A stretch of DNA of 64,000 nt. Source: Mayfieldus profundus (GTDB lineage Bacteria; Actinomycetota; Thermoleophilia; Solirubrobacterales; 70-9). The position numbers and the translations under genes were made by a program. The notes below the pieces were generated by a model. It worked only from the letters and a program-made list of their open reading frames with translations. It made no database searches and was not told where the DNA came from. Positions 52,445-60,462 of this stretch are shown piece after piece. The DNA is taken from positions 66,650 to 130,649 of the forward strand of contig JBBPIM010000001.1 of NCBI GenBank assembly GCA_038040325.1. The letters run 5' to 3'. Every line of letters starts with the position of its first letter. Position 1 is the first letter of the stretch.

Positions 52445-52879
52445 ATGGATGAGGTCCATCTCGTCGCCGGGGTCGCCGTGCTCGCCCTCAACGCGGTCGC
52501 CGGGCTGTGGGGAGGGGTGGCCTGGATCCGCCACAACCCCTCGGTCAACTTCTGGTTTCTGCTGCGCTCCGCGCAGGTCGCCGTCTTTATCCAGGTGATG
52601 CTCGGCGCGCTGCTGGTGGTCACCGGCCGCGAGGCGGCCGACGGGTTGCACTACCTCTACGGGGTCCTGCCGCTTCCGGTTTCGCTGCTCGCCGAGGCAG
52701 CGCGGGCGGGAGCCGCACAGCAGGAGCTCGGCAACGTCGAGTTCGAGACTCTGCCGGCCGACCGCCAGCGCTCGCTGGCGCTGGCGATCGTGCGCCGGGA
52801 GATGGGAATCATGGCGGTCAGCTGCCTGGTGATCGTGTTCCTGGCGCTGCGCGCCGCCGGCACCAGCACCGCGTTCTGA
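52445..52879 (+). CDS. Small integral membrane protein of unknown function
   Basis: 144 residues, ATG start. Four hydrophobic segments: HLVAGVAVLALNAVAGLWGGVAW, LLRSAQVAVFIQVMLGALLVV, YGVLPLPVSLLAEAARAG and MGIMAVSCLVIVFLALRAA, with His, Arg and Glu near membrane faces. The layout recalls heme-binding or quinol-related membrane subunits, but there is no clear motif. It is divergent from nuoA over an 80-bp gap. Confidence 0.65.
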   Translation: MDEVHLVAGVAVLALNAVAGLWGGVAWIRHNPSVNFWFLLRSAQVAVFIQVMLGALLVVTGREAADGLHYLYGVLPLPVSLLAEAARAGAAQQELGNVEFETLPADRQRSLALAIVRREMGIMAVSCLVIVFLALRAAGTSTAF

Positions 52880-52894
52880 GCGGCGCGAGGCGGC

Positions 52895-53368
52895 TCACAG
52901 GCCACGGTAGACGCCGCGATGGTGCAGCAGCGGTTCGCCCCCCGGGGCCTCGAGCGCGAGGACTTCGCCGGTGACGATCACGTGGTCGCCCCCGGCGATC
53001 ACGTCGTGCAGCTCGCAGACCAGCCAGACGATCGCGCCGGCGATCGCCGGCACCCCCTCGCGCTGGGACCAATCGATCCCCTCCCACTTGTCGGAGACGG
53101 GGGCCTTGGTGCTGAACGCGCGCGCCACCGCCCCCTGCTCCGCGCCCAACACGTTGATCCCGAAGCGGTTGGCTGCCTGCACGGCGAGCAGGGTCCTGGA
53201 GCCGCGGTCGAGGCAGGCCAGCATCAACATCGGATCCAGCGAAAGCGAGGTGACTGCGCTTGCCGTGGCCCCCGCCGGGCCGTCCCGGCCCGGCGCGGAG
53301 ACCACCGTGACGGCGGCCGGCAGCAGGCCCATCGCGGCGCGGAAGTCGGCTGCCTGGACGTCGGCCAT
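52895..53368 (-). CDS. Flavin reductase-like (FMN-binding) protein
   Basis: 157 residues, ATG start. DFRAAMGLLPAAVTVVSAPG and ATASAVTSLSLDPMLMLACLDRGSRT are the flavin-reductase split-barrel signature; FGINVLGAEQ and GDHVIVTGEVLALE complete it. Members supply reduced flavin to monooxygenases or act as stand-alone reductases. No oxygenase partner is adjacent. Confidence 0.9.
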   Translation of the reverse strand: MADVQAADFRAAMGLLPAAVTVVSAPGRDGPAGATASAVTSLSLDPMLMLACLDRGSRTLLAVQAANRFGINVLGAEQGAVARAFSTKAPVSDKWEGIDWSQREGVPAIAGAIVWLVCELHDVIAGGDHVIVTGEVLALEAPGGEPLLHHRGVYRGL

Positions 53369-53385
53369 CGCTCGACGCCAGACAA

Positions 53386-53391
53386 TATGAT
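53386..53391 (+). promoter_or_regulatory. -10 box TATGAT, near-leaderless
   Basis: TATGAT ends 9 nt before GTG 53401 of the cytochrome c gene. Confidence 0.45.
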
Positions 53392-53400
53392 GCGCGCGGC

Positions 53401-53778
53401 GTGCGGCCCCTCTTTGTCACAGCACTGGCGGCTTTGACGGCGCTCGCGCTGGCGGCTTGCGGGGAGGAGGGGATCTCGGTTTCCGAGAACGACCCCACCT
53501 TCAAGGGCGCCGAGCTGTTCGCCACCCATTGCGCCGGTTGCCACACCCTGAGCGCGGCCGGCACCCAGGGGACGGGCAACCGCGGCCTACGCACGCAGGG
53601 ACCCGACCTCGACCAGCGCACCGAGACATACGCAGACGCGCTGTTCGCAATCCAGAACGGCGGCTTCTCGGGCGCGATCATGCCCCAGAACATCGTCGTG
53701 GGCGAGGACGCCAAGCTGGTCGCGCGGTTCGTCGCCAAGTACGCCGGGCAGGACGCCGAAACGACACCGGCGCCGTGA
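53401..53778 (+). CDS. Cytochrome c lipoprotein
   Basis: 125 residues, GTG start. N-terminal signal with lipobox LALAAC (acylated Cys about 20), so it should be tethered to the membrane. Heme c motif CAGCH, with axial Met in AIMPQN. The class I fold is small (about 85 residues), suited to moving electrons between membrane complexes or to a terminal oxidase. It lies 54 bp before serS, probably cotranscribed. Confidence 0.92.
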   Translation: MRPLFVTALAALTALALAACGEEGISVSENDPTFKGAELFATHCAGCHTLSAAGTQGTGNRGLRTQGPDLDQRTETYADALFAIQNGGFSGAIMPQNIVVGEDAKLVARFVAKYAGQDAETTPAP

Positions 53779-53832
53779 TGGGTGCCGCCGTGCCGGGCGG
53801 CGAGCGGAAGGCGTAGCCGGGCCGCGGCGCCG

Positions 53833-55104
53833 ATGCTCGACCTCAAGGCGATCCGTGAGGACCCCGACGGCGCACGAGCGGCTCTGGCCCGGCGCGGTGC
53901 CGGCGAGGAGATCGACGAGCTGGTGCGGCTCGATGCCCGCCGCCGCGAGTTGCTGCCCGAGATCGAGGACGGCAGGGCACGTCAGAACCGCGCCTCGGAC
54001 GAGATCGCCGAGGCAAAGCGCAGCGGGGGCGACGCCGCGGCCCAGATCGCCGAGATGCGCGAGCTGGCTGGCCGGATCAAGGAGCTGGAGTCGGAGCTGG
54101 CCGAGGTGGAGGAGCAGCTGGACCGTCTGCTGACCGCGCTTCCCAACCTGCCCGACCCCAAGGCGCCCGACGGGATGACCGAGGAGGATGCGGCTGTACT
54201 GCGTGAGGTCGGCGAGCGGCCCGAGTTCGGCTTCGAGCCACGCGACCATCTCGAGATCGGCACCGAGCTGGGGTTAATCGAGATGGAGGCGGCGTCGCGC
54301 GCCTCGGGGTCTCGCTTCGCCTACCTGCTGGGGGACCTGGTGATGGTCGAGCTGGCGCTGGTCCGCTACGCGATGGAGCTGGTGCGCGGCGAGGGACACG
54401 AACCGGTGGTGCCGCCGGTGCTGGTGCGCCAGGAGGCGATGTTCGGCACCGGCTTTCTTCCCGGCGACCGCGACCAGCTCTACGAGATCCCGCACGATGA
54501 GCTGTTCCTGGTGGGCACCTCGGAGGTCTCCCTGGCGGCGTTGCAAGCCGACCAGATCCTCGAGCCCGGATCGCTGCCGATCCGCTACGCCGGCTTTTCG
54601 ACGTGCTTTCGCCGCGAGGCAGGCGCCGCCGGCAAGGACACGCGGGGGATCTTTCGCGTTCACCAGTTCGACAAGGTCGAGATGTTCTCGTTCGTCGAGC
54701 CCGACGCCTCACGCGAGGAGCACGAGCGGCTGCTGGCGATCGAGGAGAGGATCCTCTCCGAGCTGGAGATCCCCTACCGGGTGGTCGACATCGCCGCCGG
54801 CGACCTCGGCGCTTCGGCCGCCCGCAAGTACGACTGCGAGGCCTGGATCCCCAGCCAGCAGCGCTACCGCGAGCTCACCTCGTGCTCGAATACCACCGAT
54901 TATCAGGCGAGGCGCCTCAGTTGTAGGTATCGCCCGGCCGACGGCGAATCTCCCCGTCACGTGCACACGCTGAACGGCACAGCGGTCGCCGTTGGCCGCA
55001 CCCTGATTTCGCTGATCGAGAACCGCCAGGACTCGGATCGCGGATTTTCGCTGCCTTCGGTACTGCATTCCTACGGCGCGCCTGAAAGAATCGAGGCGCC
55101 GTGA
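53833..55104 (+). CDS. serS: Seryl-tRNA synthetase
   Basis: 423 residues from ATG 53833. The N-terminal long coiled coil (about 28-105; RRELLPEIEDGRARQN...ELESELAEVEEQLDRLL) clasps tRNA-Ser. The class II core shows TSEVSLAA, motif 2 FRREAGAAGKDTRGIFRVHQFDKVE and motif 3 GTAVAVGRTLISLIENRQ. Full length and canonical. The stop overlaps the GTG of the response regulator (GTGA). Confidence 0.97.
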   Translation: MLDLKAIREDPDGARAALARRGAGEEIDELVRLDARRRELLPEIEDGRARQNRASDEIAEAKRSGGDAAAQIAEMRELAGRIKELESELAEVEEQLDRLLTALPNLPDPKAPDGMTEEDAAVLREVGERPEFGFEPRDHLEIGTELGLIEMEAASRASGSRFAYLLGDLVMVELALVRYAMELVRGEGHEPVVPPVLVRQEAMFGTGFLPGDRDQLYEIPHDELFLVGTSEVSLAALQADQILEPGSLPIRYAGFSTCFRREAGAAGKDTRGIFRVHQFDKVEMFSFVEPDASREEHERLLAIEERILSELEIPYRVVDIAAGDLGASAARKYDCEAWIPSQQRYRELTSCSNTTDYQARRLSCRYRPADGESPRHVHTLNGTAVAVGRTLISLIENRQDSDRGFSLPSVLHSYGAPERIEAP

Positions 55105-55745
55105 GCGTGCGGGAAGCGAAGCGCGTCGTGCTTTGCGACGACCACGAGATCGTCCGAGAGGCGATCAAGTCTCGAATGGCCAACAGCGGGGTGGTCGAAA
55201 TCGTCGGCGAAGCCGCGGACGGCCGCGAGGTCGTCGACGTCGTCAAGGACCTCGACCCCGACGTCGTGATCATCGACGTCGAGATGCCCAAGCGCGACGG
55301 GATCGAAGCCACCAAGGAGGTCCTCAAGGCGCGCCCGCGCACCAAGGTGATCATCTTCACCGCCCACAACCAGCCCGACCTGCTGGCGCTGGCGCTTCGC
55401 GCCGGCGCCTCCGGCTACGTGCTGAAGTCGGCGCCCTCCGAGGACATCGCCAAGGCGGTCAAGGCCGTGACCGGCGGCGGCACCTACCTCGGCGGCGACT
55501 TCGCCGGCGGCAAGCCATCCGAGGTGGAGAAGCTGCTCGACCTATCTCCGCGCGAGCGGCAGATCCTCGAGCTGCTCGCCGAGGGGCTGCGGGTAAAGGA
55601 GATCGCTGACCGGCTCGCGCTCAGCCCGGCGACGGTCCACACCCACGTCCGAAACGCGATCGCGAAATTGGAAGTCGATACGCGCACGGAGGCGGTCGCG
55701 CTGGCGGTTCGCTTCAGCTACCTCGGAGCCGGCGGGACTGTGTAG
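55101..55745 (+). CDS. NarL/LuxR-family response regulator
   Basis: 214 residues, GTG start. Receiver domain with acidic Asp13-Asp14, phosphoacceptor Asp59 (VVIIDVEMPKRDG), Thr (FTAHNQ) and Lys (YVLKSAPS); then a LuxR helix-turn-helix LSPRERQILELLAEGLRVKEIADRL...VHTHVRNAI (about 150-205). No kinase is adjacent, so its partner is elsewhere. Translational coupling to serS is unusual. Confidence 0.93.
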   Translation: MSVREAKRVVLCDDHEIVREAIKSRMANSGVVEIVGEAADGREVVDVVKDLDPDVVIIDVEMPKRDGIEATKEVLKARPRTKVIIFTAHNQPDLLALALRAGASGYVLKSAPSEDIAKAVKAVTGGGTYLGGDFAGGKPSEVEKLLDLSPRERQILELLAEGLRVKEIADRLALSPATVHTHVRNAIAKLEVDTRTEAVALAVRFSYLGAGGTV

Positions 55746-55817
55746 CTCGTTACTCGTTCCTTGTTACTCGGCCGGAGCCCAAGCCCGAGGAACGAGCGAC
55801 GAGGAACGAGTAACGAA
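55746..55817. repeat. Inverted pair of heptanucleotide arrays between convergent genes
   Basis: CTCGTTACTCGTTCCTTGTTACTCGG on the left and CCGAGGAACGAGCGACGAGGAACGAGTAACGA on the right are imperfect reverse complements around a short GC-rich loop. They fill the gap between the response regulator and msrB, so RNA from either side could fold into a long hairpin, acting as a bidirectional terminator or 3' stabiliser. Confidence 0.65.
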
Positions 55818-55820
55818 ACG

Positions 55821-56231
55821 CTACGAACCTTCTTCTTCGAAATTCAGCGCGCAGCCATTGATGCAGTAGCGCTGGCCCGTGGGCCCGGGCCCGTCGTTGA
55901 AGACGTGGCCGAGGTGCGCGTCGCAGTGCTTGCAGACGACCTCGGTGCGCTTTATGAACAGGCTGTTGTCGGGTCGCAGCTCGACGTGCTCGAGGTTGGC
56001 CGGCTCGGTGAAGCTGGGCCACCCGGTCCCGGAGTCGAACTTGGTGTCCGCTGCGAACAGCTCGGTCCCGCAGCAGACGCAGCGGTACATGCCGTCCCGC
56101 TTCTCGTCCCAGTACCGCCCGGTGAACGCGCGCTCGGTTCCCGCGCGGCGGGTCACCTCGTACTCCTCCGGCGAGAGCTGGGCGCGCCACTCCTCGTCGG
56201 TCCTGTCGATCTTCTCGGTCTTCTGGCTCAT
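55821..56231 (-). CDS. msrB: Peptide methionine-(R)-S-oxide reductase
   Basis: 136 residues from ATG 56231. Zinc site CVCC...CKHC (MYRCVCCGTELF and VVCKHCDAHLGHVF), GTGWPSF and the catalytic Cys in QRYCINGCALNF. Reduces methionine-R-sulfoxide in oxidised proteins. The extra Cys (GCAL where GAAL is usual) might resolve the sulfenate. The ribosome site GAGGAAC comes from another copy of the heptamer unit. Confidence 0.96.
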   Translation of the reverse strand: MSQKTEKIDRTDEEWRAQLSPEEYEVTRRAGTERAFTGRYWDEKRDGMYRCVCCGTELFAADTKFDSGTGWPSFTEPANLEHVELRPDNSLFIKRTEVVCKHCDAHLGHVFNDGPGPTGQRYCINGCALNFEEEGS

Positions 56232-56248
56232 CTCGTTCCTCGTTGGGT
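56232..56248 (-). promoter_or_regulatory. Heptamer-derived ribosome binding site of msrB
   Basis: The minus strand reads AACGAGGAACGAG directly before the ATG; GAGG is within ribosome-site distance. It matches the dispersed repeat unit AGGAACG. Confidence 0.5.
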
Positions 56249-56340
56249 TCAGTCCAGCATAGAACGGCCCCGTTACGACACCCGTCCAGACCCCGTCCGC
56301 GAGCTGGATGACGCGGTTGGGCGTCCGAAACAAGCAGGGG

Positions 56341-56898
56341 ATGAAGATCCGTGCGCTGATAGCGATTTGTGCCTGCGCCGTGCTTGCTCTGGCCGCGGCG
56401 CCGCAGCTCGGTGCGATGAAGGTCAGCCGCCTGCTCGCTCCGGTCTCGGTGTGCCCCGACCAGAACGATTCGAGAGCGAGCGTCGCCAGCCAGGAGGCGG
56501 CGATGCGATGCCTGCACAGCTACGCGCGCAAGAAGGCCCACCGGGGGCAGCTGGACGACGTCGGCAAGCTCGACGACTCGGCCGGGAACAAGGCGCGCGA
56601 CATCCTCCACTGCGGGGACTTCAGCCACTACGCCTGCGGGCGCGACTTTCTCTACTGGTTCGAGCAGCTCGACTACGTGCTGAGCGGCTGCTGGCGCGCG
56701 GGCGAGAACATCGCCTGGGGCAACGGCGACTACGGCACGGTGCGCTCGATCATGCGCAGCTGGCTGCGCTCGCCCGGCCACCGCGCCAACATCCTCAGCG
56801 GCTCCTTCGACCAGTTTGGCGTCGGGCTGCGGGTCGGCTCGCTGAACGGCGCCCAGGACGCACACGTCTGGGCCGGCCACTTCGGCAACCACTGCTGA
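56341..56898 (+). CDS. Exported CAP/SCP-domain protein
   Basis: 185 residues from ATG 56341 with AGGGG upstream. Signal peptide about 1-24. The SCP core is present: RCLHSYARKKAHRGQLDDVGKL, GENIAWGNGDYGT (motif with Glu), WLRSPGHRANILSGSFDQFGVGL with conserved His, and HVWAGHFG. Several Cys suggest disulfides. Bacterial members are secreted, roles mostly unknown (lipid binding or wall-linked). Confidence 0.9.
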   Translation: MKIRALIAICACAVLALAAAPQLGAMKVSRLLAPVSVCPDQNDSRASVASQEAAMRCLHSYARKKAHRGQLDDVGKLDDSAGNKARDILHCGDFSHYACGRDFLYWFEQLDYVLSGCWRAGENIAWGNGDYGTVRSIMRSWLRSPGHRANILSGSFDQFGVGLRVGSLNGAQDAHVWAGHFGNHC

Positions 56899-56921
56899 GC
56901 GCGGCCTGCAGACCCTGCTCG

Positions 56922-58103
56922 TCAGCGAGCGCGGCTAGCCGCCAGCATCGCGCGCCCCCGGGCAGAGAGCGCGATCGCCACCGTGATCGCCGCCGCAGCC
57001 GCCGCGAAGGACGCCGTGACGAATGCGGCCCCGTAACCCGCGGTCGCGGCGACCACACCGGCGACCGGCGCGCCCAGCCCGACCCCGGCATCGAAGAACG
57101 CGGTGAAGGTGCCGAGCGCCGCGCCGCGCCGAGTCTCGGGGACCTGCCCGACCACGATCAGCGAGAGGGACGGGTAGAGCAGCGAGAACGCCGCTCCCAT
57201 TGCCAGCGCCCCCGCCAGGGCAACCGCCAGGCTGGGCGCCGCGGCGATCATGATCAGCCCGGCCGCCTCCACCGATGCGGCGACGGTGGCGCATCGCGCC
57301 GGTCCCACGATGTCAGGCAGGTCGCCGCCGATCAGCCGCGTCAGCACCACCATCGCCGCAAAGGCGCCGAACACCGTCGCACCGTGGCCGATTCCCTGAG
57401 CGTCAAGGTGCAGGACCACGAATGCGGCCATGGTCGCGTAGCCGACCGAGGCCAGGGCGAGGACGAGCCCAGGTCGCAGCGACTCGGGTGCGATCAGGGG
57501 CCCGCGCTGCGCCGACGGCGCCGGGGTGAACTGGTCGTGGACCCGCATCGCCACCACGGCGCCGAGCAGCGGAGCCGCGGCGGCGAATGCCCACACCACC
57601 TGGTAGCTGAAAGCGTGCAGCAGCAGCTCGCCGATCGGCGGGCCGAGGCTCAGCCCGGTCCAGACGGCGAGGCCGTAGAGGCCGATCACGCGGGCCCGGC
57701 GGTCGGGCGGCGCCAGGTCCACCACCCAGGTCGCACCGGCGGTGAAAACCATGCCCTCTCCGGCGCCGAGGAAGAGCCGTGCGACGATCAAGCCGGGCAC
57801 GCCGGCGGGCACGAAGTAGAGGAAGCCCGCGGTCGAGGCCAGCAGCGACCCCAGCACGATGGCGGGACGCCGCCCGCGCGTGTCGGCGATCAGTCCCGCC
57901 ACAGGGCGTCCGAACAGCCCGGTGAACGCGAACGCCCCGATCACCACCCCGACCGCCACGTCCCCTGCCCCCAACGGCCCCTTGACGTAGCGGGGCAGCA
58001 CCGGCAGCACCGCCCCGACCGAGAGCAGCGCGAGCAGGGTCACCACGAAGATGCCCGCGAAGGCCGCGCGGCGGCGGGCGCGATCGGTGTCTGGGCCCGT
58101 CAT
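56922..58103 (-). CDS. MFS transporter
   Basis: 393 residues, ATG start, 12 membrane helices in two halves. The helix 2-3 loop GLFGRPVAGLIADTRGRRPAI is the MFS motif A, and the central loop (VHDQFTPAPSAQRGP) joins the halves. It resembles drug-efflux members of the DHA1 type, but the substrate is not deducible. It converges on the SCP gene. Confidence 0.92.
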   Translation of the reverse strand: MTGPDTDRARRRAAFAGIFVVTLLALLSVGAVLPVLPRYVKGPLGAGDVAVGVVIGAFAFTGLFGRPVAGLIADTRGRRPAIVLGSLLASTAGFLYFVPAGVPGLIVARLFLGAGEGMVFTAGATWVVDLAPPDRRARVIGLYGLAVWTGLSLGPPIGELLLHAFSYQVVWAFAAAAPLLGAVVAMRVHDQFTPAPSAQRGPLIAPESLRPGLVLALASVGYATMAAFVVLHLDAQGIGHGATVFGAFAAMVVLTRLIGGDLPDIVGPARCATVAASVEAAGLIMIAAAPSLAVALAGALAMGAAFSLLYPSLSLIVVGQVPETRRGAALGTFTAFFDAGVGLGAPVAGVVAATAGYGAAFVTASFAAAAAAITVAIALSARGRAMLAASRAR

Positions 58104-58117
58104 GCGCCCAGGTAGAT

Positions 58118-58143
58118 ACCAGGGACCGGAACCAGGGACCGGA
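58118..58143. repeat. 13-bp tandem duplication
   Basis: ACCAGGGACCGGA occurs twice in direct tandem upstream of the MFS transporter start (58103). Possible regulator binding site, or slippage product. Confidence 0.6.
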
Positions 58144-58352
58144 TCGCGGCTTCGCAGCGGCCGGACGATCGGGCGGCCGCGCGCCGGCCGAAGCCGGATC
58201 CCGGTGGCAACCGGCCGCCGGCCGCCGGCCTGTTTAGCGTGCGTAGGCGCGGGTACGCGGCACTACTCGCTTTTCGCAGAGTTGACTCGACCTCAAGGCC
58301 AGCAGGGGGCTGTCCCTTCAGGGCGAAGGCGGTTCTGTCGACTGGCCAATAC

Positions 58353-58952
58353 ATGCTTTTCTCGCTTCCAACCGAGCTCGGCTACGCCGCACTATTCGCG
58401 GTGCTCCTCGTCGAGTACGCCGGGCTTCCGGTGCCGGGAGAGACGGTCCTGCTCGGCGCGGGAGTGATGGCCGGCGCCGGGCATCTCTCGCTGCCCCTGG
58501 TTGTGGCCGCGGCAATCACCGCGTCGATCCTTGGCGACATGGCCGGCTATGGGATCGGCCGCCGCGGCGGCCGGCTGCTGCTGCTGAAGCCCGGCCCGTT
58601 CGTCTCGCGCCGCCACCGCATGCTTCACGCCGCCGAGGGTTTCTTCTCCAAGTACGGGGATGTCGCCGTGTTCCTGTCCCGCTGGGTGCCCGGCGCGCGC
58701 TATCTGACCGCCCTGACCGCCGGTGCCGCAGAGATGAACTACCACCGCTTCATGATCTTCAACATCGCCGGCGCGATGGTCTGGGTCTGCATGCTCGCCG
58801 GGCTCTCCGCGCATTTCGGCGCTCCGGCCGCCGCGACGATCTCGCTGCTGGGGCTTCTGGTCGCGGCAGGCGGCATCGTGGTTGCCTGGGTCCGGGCGCT
58901 GGTCGCACGCCGCCGTGGCATCGCCGCCGCCGTGGCAGCCCGGGCCGCCTGA
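58353..58952 (+). CDS. DedA-family membrane protein
   Basis: 199 residues from ATG 58353. The family signature is seen in LVEYAGLPVPGETVLLGAGVMAG, GDMAGYGIGRRGGRLLL and FLSRWVPGARYLTALTAGAAEMNY, with re-entrant hairpins carrying the functional Glu/Asp and Arg. DedA proteins flip polyprenyl or phospholipids with proton coupling. The 249 bp upstream (58104-58352) have only GC-rich sequence and the 13-bp repeat. Confidence 0.93.
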   Translation: MLFSLPTELGYAALFAVLLVEYAGLPVPGETVLLGAGVMAGAGHLSLPLVVAAAITASILGDMAGYGIGRRGGRLLLLKPGPFVSRRHRMLHAAEGFFSKYGDVAVFLSRWVPGARYLTALTAGAAEMNYHRFMIFNIAGAMVWVCMLAGLSAHFGAPAAATISLLGLLVAAGGIVVAWVRALVARRRGIAAAVAARAA

Positions 58953-59017
58953 CGCTCCTCAGCACTCCGGTGTCTTCGGGGGCGCCGCTTCCCAAGGGCG
59001 GCGACCGGCCCCCTTCA

Positions 59018-59023
59018 TAGACT
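59018..59023 (+). promoter_or_regulatory. -10 box TAGACT, near-leaderless
   Basis: TAGACT ends 9 nt before ATG 59033 of the RDD gene. Confidence 0.4.
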
Positions 59024-59032
59024 CGCCCGGCG

Positions 59033-60055
59033 ATGGCGGACAGCCCCGGCAGCCCCCCGGACCCTCCCGATCGGCCGCAGGGATCGCGGCGAGGCCGCCA
59101 GCCGCTGCCGGCCCGCCTGTTCGGGTCCGGCGCCCGCGGAGTGCGGCGGGTTGCGCAGGCCACCGGCCTGGAGGGAACCGCCGAGGCGGTTGCCGAAGAG
59201 GCGATCGTACGCGCGATCGAGAGCGAGGCGGCGGAGCGCGCCCTGGCGCGGGTCCTGCAGGGGCCGGCCGTCGAGGAGGCGGTCGAGAACGCCCTGACGA
59301 GCCCCGCGATCGAGCGCGCCCTCACGCAGGCGGTCGACAGCGAGATGATTGACCGGATTTGGGAGCGGCTGCTGGCAAGCGACGAGGCCCAGAGGCTGGT
59401 CGAGCGGATTGCCGAGGCGCCCGAGGTCCGTTCCGCCGTCGCGGCCCAGGGGGTGGGGCTGCTCGGGGACATCGGCCGTCAGGTGGCCAGGACTGCGCAC
59501 CGCCTCGACCACAGCCTCGAGCGGGTGATGCGCCGGCTCGTGCGGCGGCCGCAGCGAGAGGGCAAGACCGACCGGGCGGGAGCCGTGAGCCGCGCCCTCG
59601 CGCTCGCCCTCGACGCGGCGATCCTCAACTTCTTCTTCTTGGCGGTCTCGGGCGTGGTCGGCCTGCTCGCCTCACTGTTCCTTGGCGAGCAGGACACCAC
59701 GTCCGAATCGGCCCTGGCGATCGGGGCCGGCATCTGGCTGATCTCCGGTTCGACCTATCTGGTTTCGTTCTGGGCCCTTGCCGGGCAGACGCCGGGCATG
59801 CACTTCCTGCGCATTCGGCTCGACGCGGAGGGAACTCGGCGGATCGGGCTACGGTGCGCGGTGCGACGGCTGTTCGGACTGGCGGCCTCGATCATCCCGT
59901 TCGGCATCGGCCTGCTCGGGGTGCTGTTCTCCGACCGCCGCCGTGGCTGGCAGGACCGCATCGCCGGGACCGAGGTCCTCTATGTGGACACTTCAGCTCC
60001 CGCAGCGCCGTGGTCCGATCCGCGTGGCGCCGTGGCCGCGGCGGACGCGAGCTGA
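59033..60055 (+). CDS. RDD-family membrane protein with helical N-terminal domain
   Basis: 340 residues, ATG start. Residues about 45-155 form an acidic helical region of loosely repeating units (AVAEEAIVRAIESEAAERAL, AVEEAVENALTSPAIERALTQAV). From about 185 an RDD domain follows: ALALALDAAILNFFFLAVSGVVGL, the family Arg-Asp pattern, TPGMHFLRIRL and RRRGWQDRIAGTEVLYVD. RDD proteins are probably ion or solute transporters. The N-terminal domain is not one I can name. Confidence 0.85.
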   Translation: MADSPGSPPDPPDRPQGSRRGRQPLPARLFGSGARGVRRVAQATGLEGTAEAVAEEAIVRAIESEAAERALARVLQGPAVEEAVENALTSPAIERALTQAVDSEMIDRIWERLLASDEAQRLVERIAEAPEVRSAVAAQGVGLLGDIGRQVARTAHRLDHSLERVMRRLVRRPQREGKTDRAGAVSRALALALDAAILNFFFLAVSGVVGLLASLFLGEQDTTSESALAIGAGIWLISGSTYLVSFWALAGQTPGMHFLRIRLDAEGTRRIGLRCAVRRLFGLAASIIPFGIGLLGVLFSDRRRGWQDRIAGTEVLYVDTSAPAAPWSDPRGAVAAADAS

Positions 60056-60113
60056 GAGCGGGCGTCACGGACATAGTCCGCGCATTCCAGATCCGCAAGC
60101 TGAACGAGCTGGT

Positions 60114-60413
60114 CTAGGGCAAGACGTCAGACGTCGCCTCGACGTCGACCCAGGCGAGGTGTATCGCGATGCGCTCGCCGCGGAACGGCACGCCCTCCCG
60201 CTCCAGCAGCCGGCGCTGGCGCGCTCCCTTGGCGAGTGACCCGTCGGCCCGCACGACGCGGTGCCAGGGCACGCTGGGATCGGAGCACGCGGCCAGCACC
60301 GCCCCGGCGAACCGGGGCGCGGGCGGGCAGAGGTCGCCATAGGTCGTTACGCAGCCGGCCGGAACCGATCGAACGCGGCCAAGCACTTCACGAGCGCGCG
60401 CGGTGTCTGGCAC
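60114..60413 (-). CDS. Alkyltransferase-like DNA-repair protein (ATL)
   Basis: 99 residues, GTG start. The O6-alkylguanine transferase fold: VPAGCVTTYGDL (helix-turn-helix entry) and AGAVLAACSDPSVPWHRVV, where the reactive Cys of PCHR is Trp50. Such ATLs bind O6-alkylguanine and recruit nucleotide excision repair instead of transferring the group. The surrounding sequence matches that group in length. Confidence 0.9.
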   Translation of the reverse strand: MPDTARAREVLGRVRSVPAGCVTTYGDLCPPAPRFAGAVLAACSDPSVPWHRVVRADGSLAKGARQRRLLEREGVPFRGERIAIHLAWVDVEATSDVLP

Positions 60414-60449
60414 GTGGGGAGTATCGAGGACCGTAGGCCGTCGGGCGGG

Positions 60450-60455
60450 TAACGT
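60450..60455 (+). promoter_or_regulatory. -10 box TAACGT, leaderless-type promoter
   Basis: TAACGT ends exactly 7 nt before GTG 60463. Confidence 0.5.
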
Positions 60456-60462
60456 CTCCGCC

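Noticed and set aside
60061..60117. Short plus-strand reading TDIVRAFQIRKLNELV after the RDD gene
   Set aside because: It looks peptide-like but has no start codon of its own and is too short to judge.
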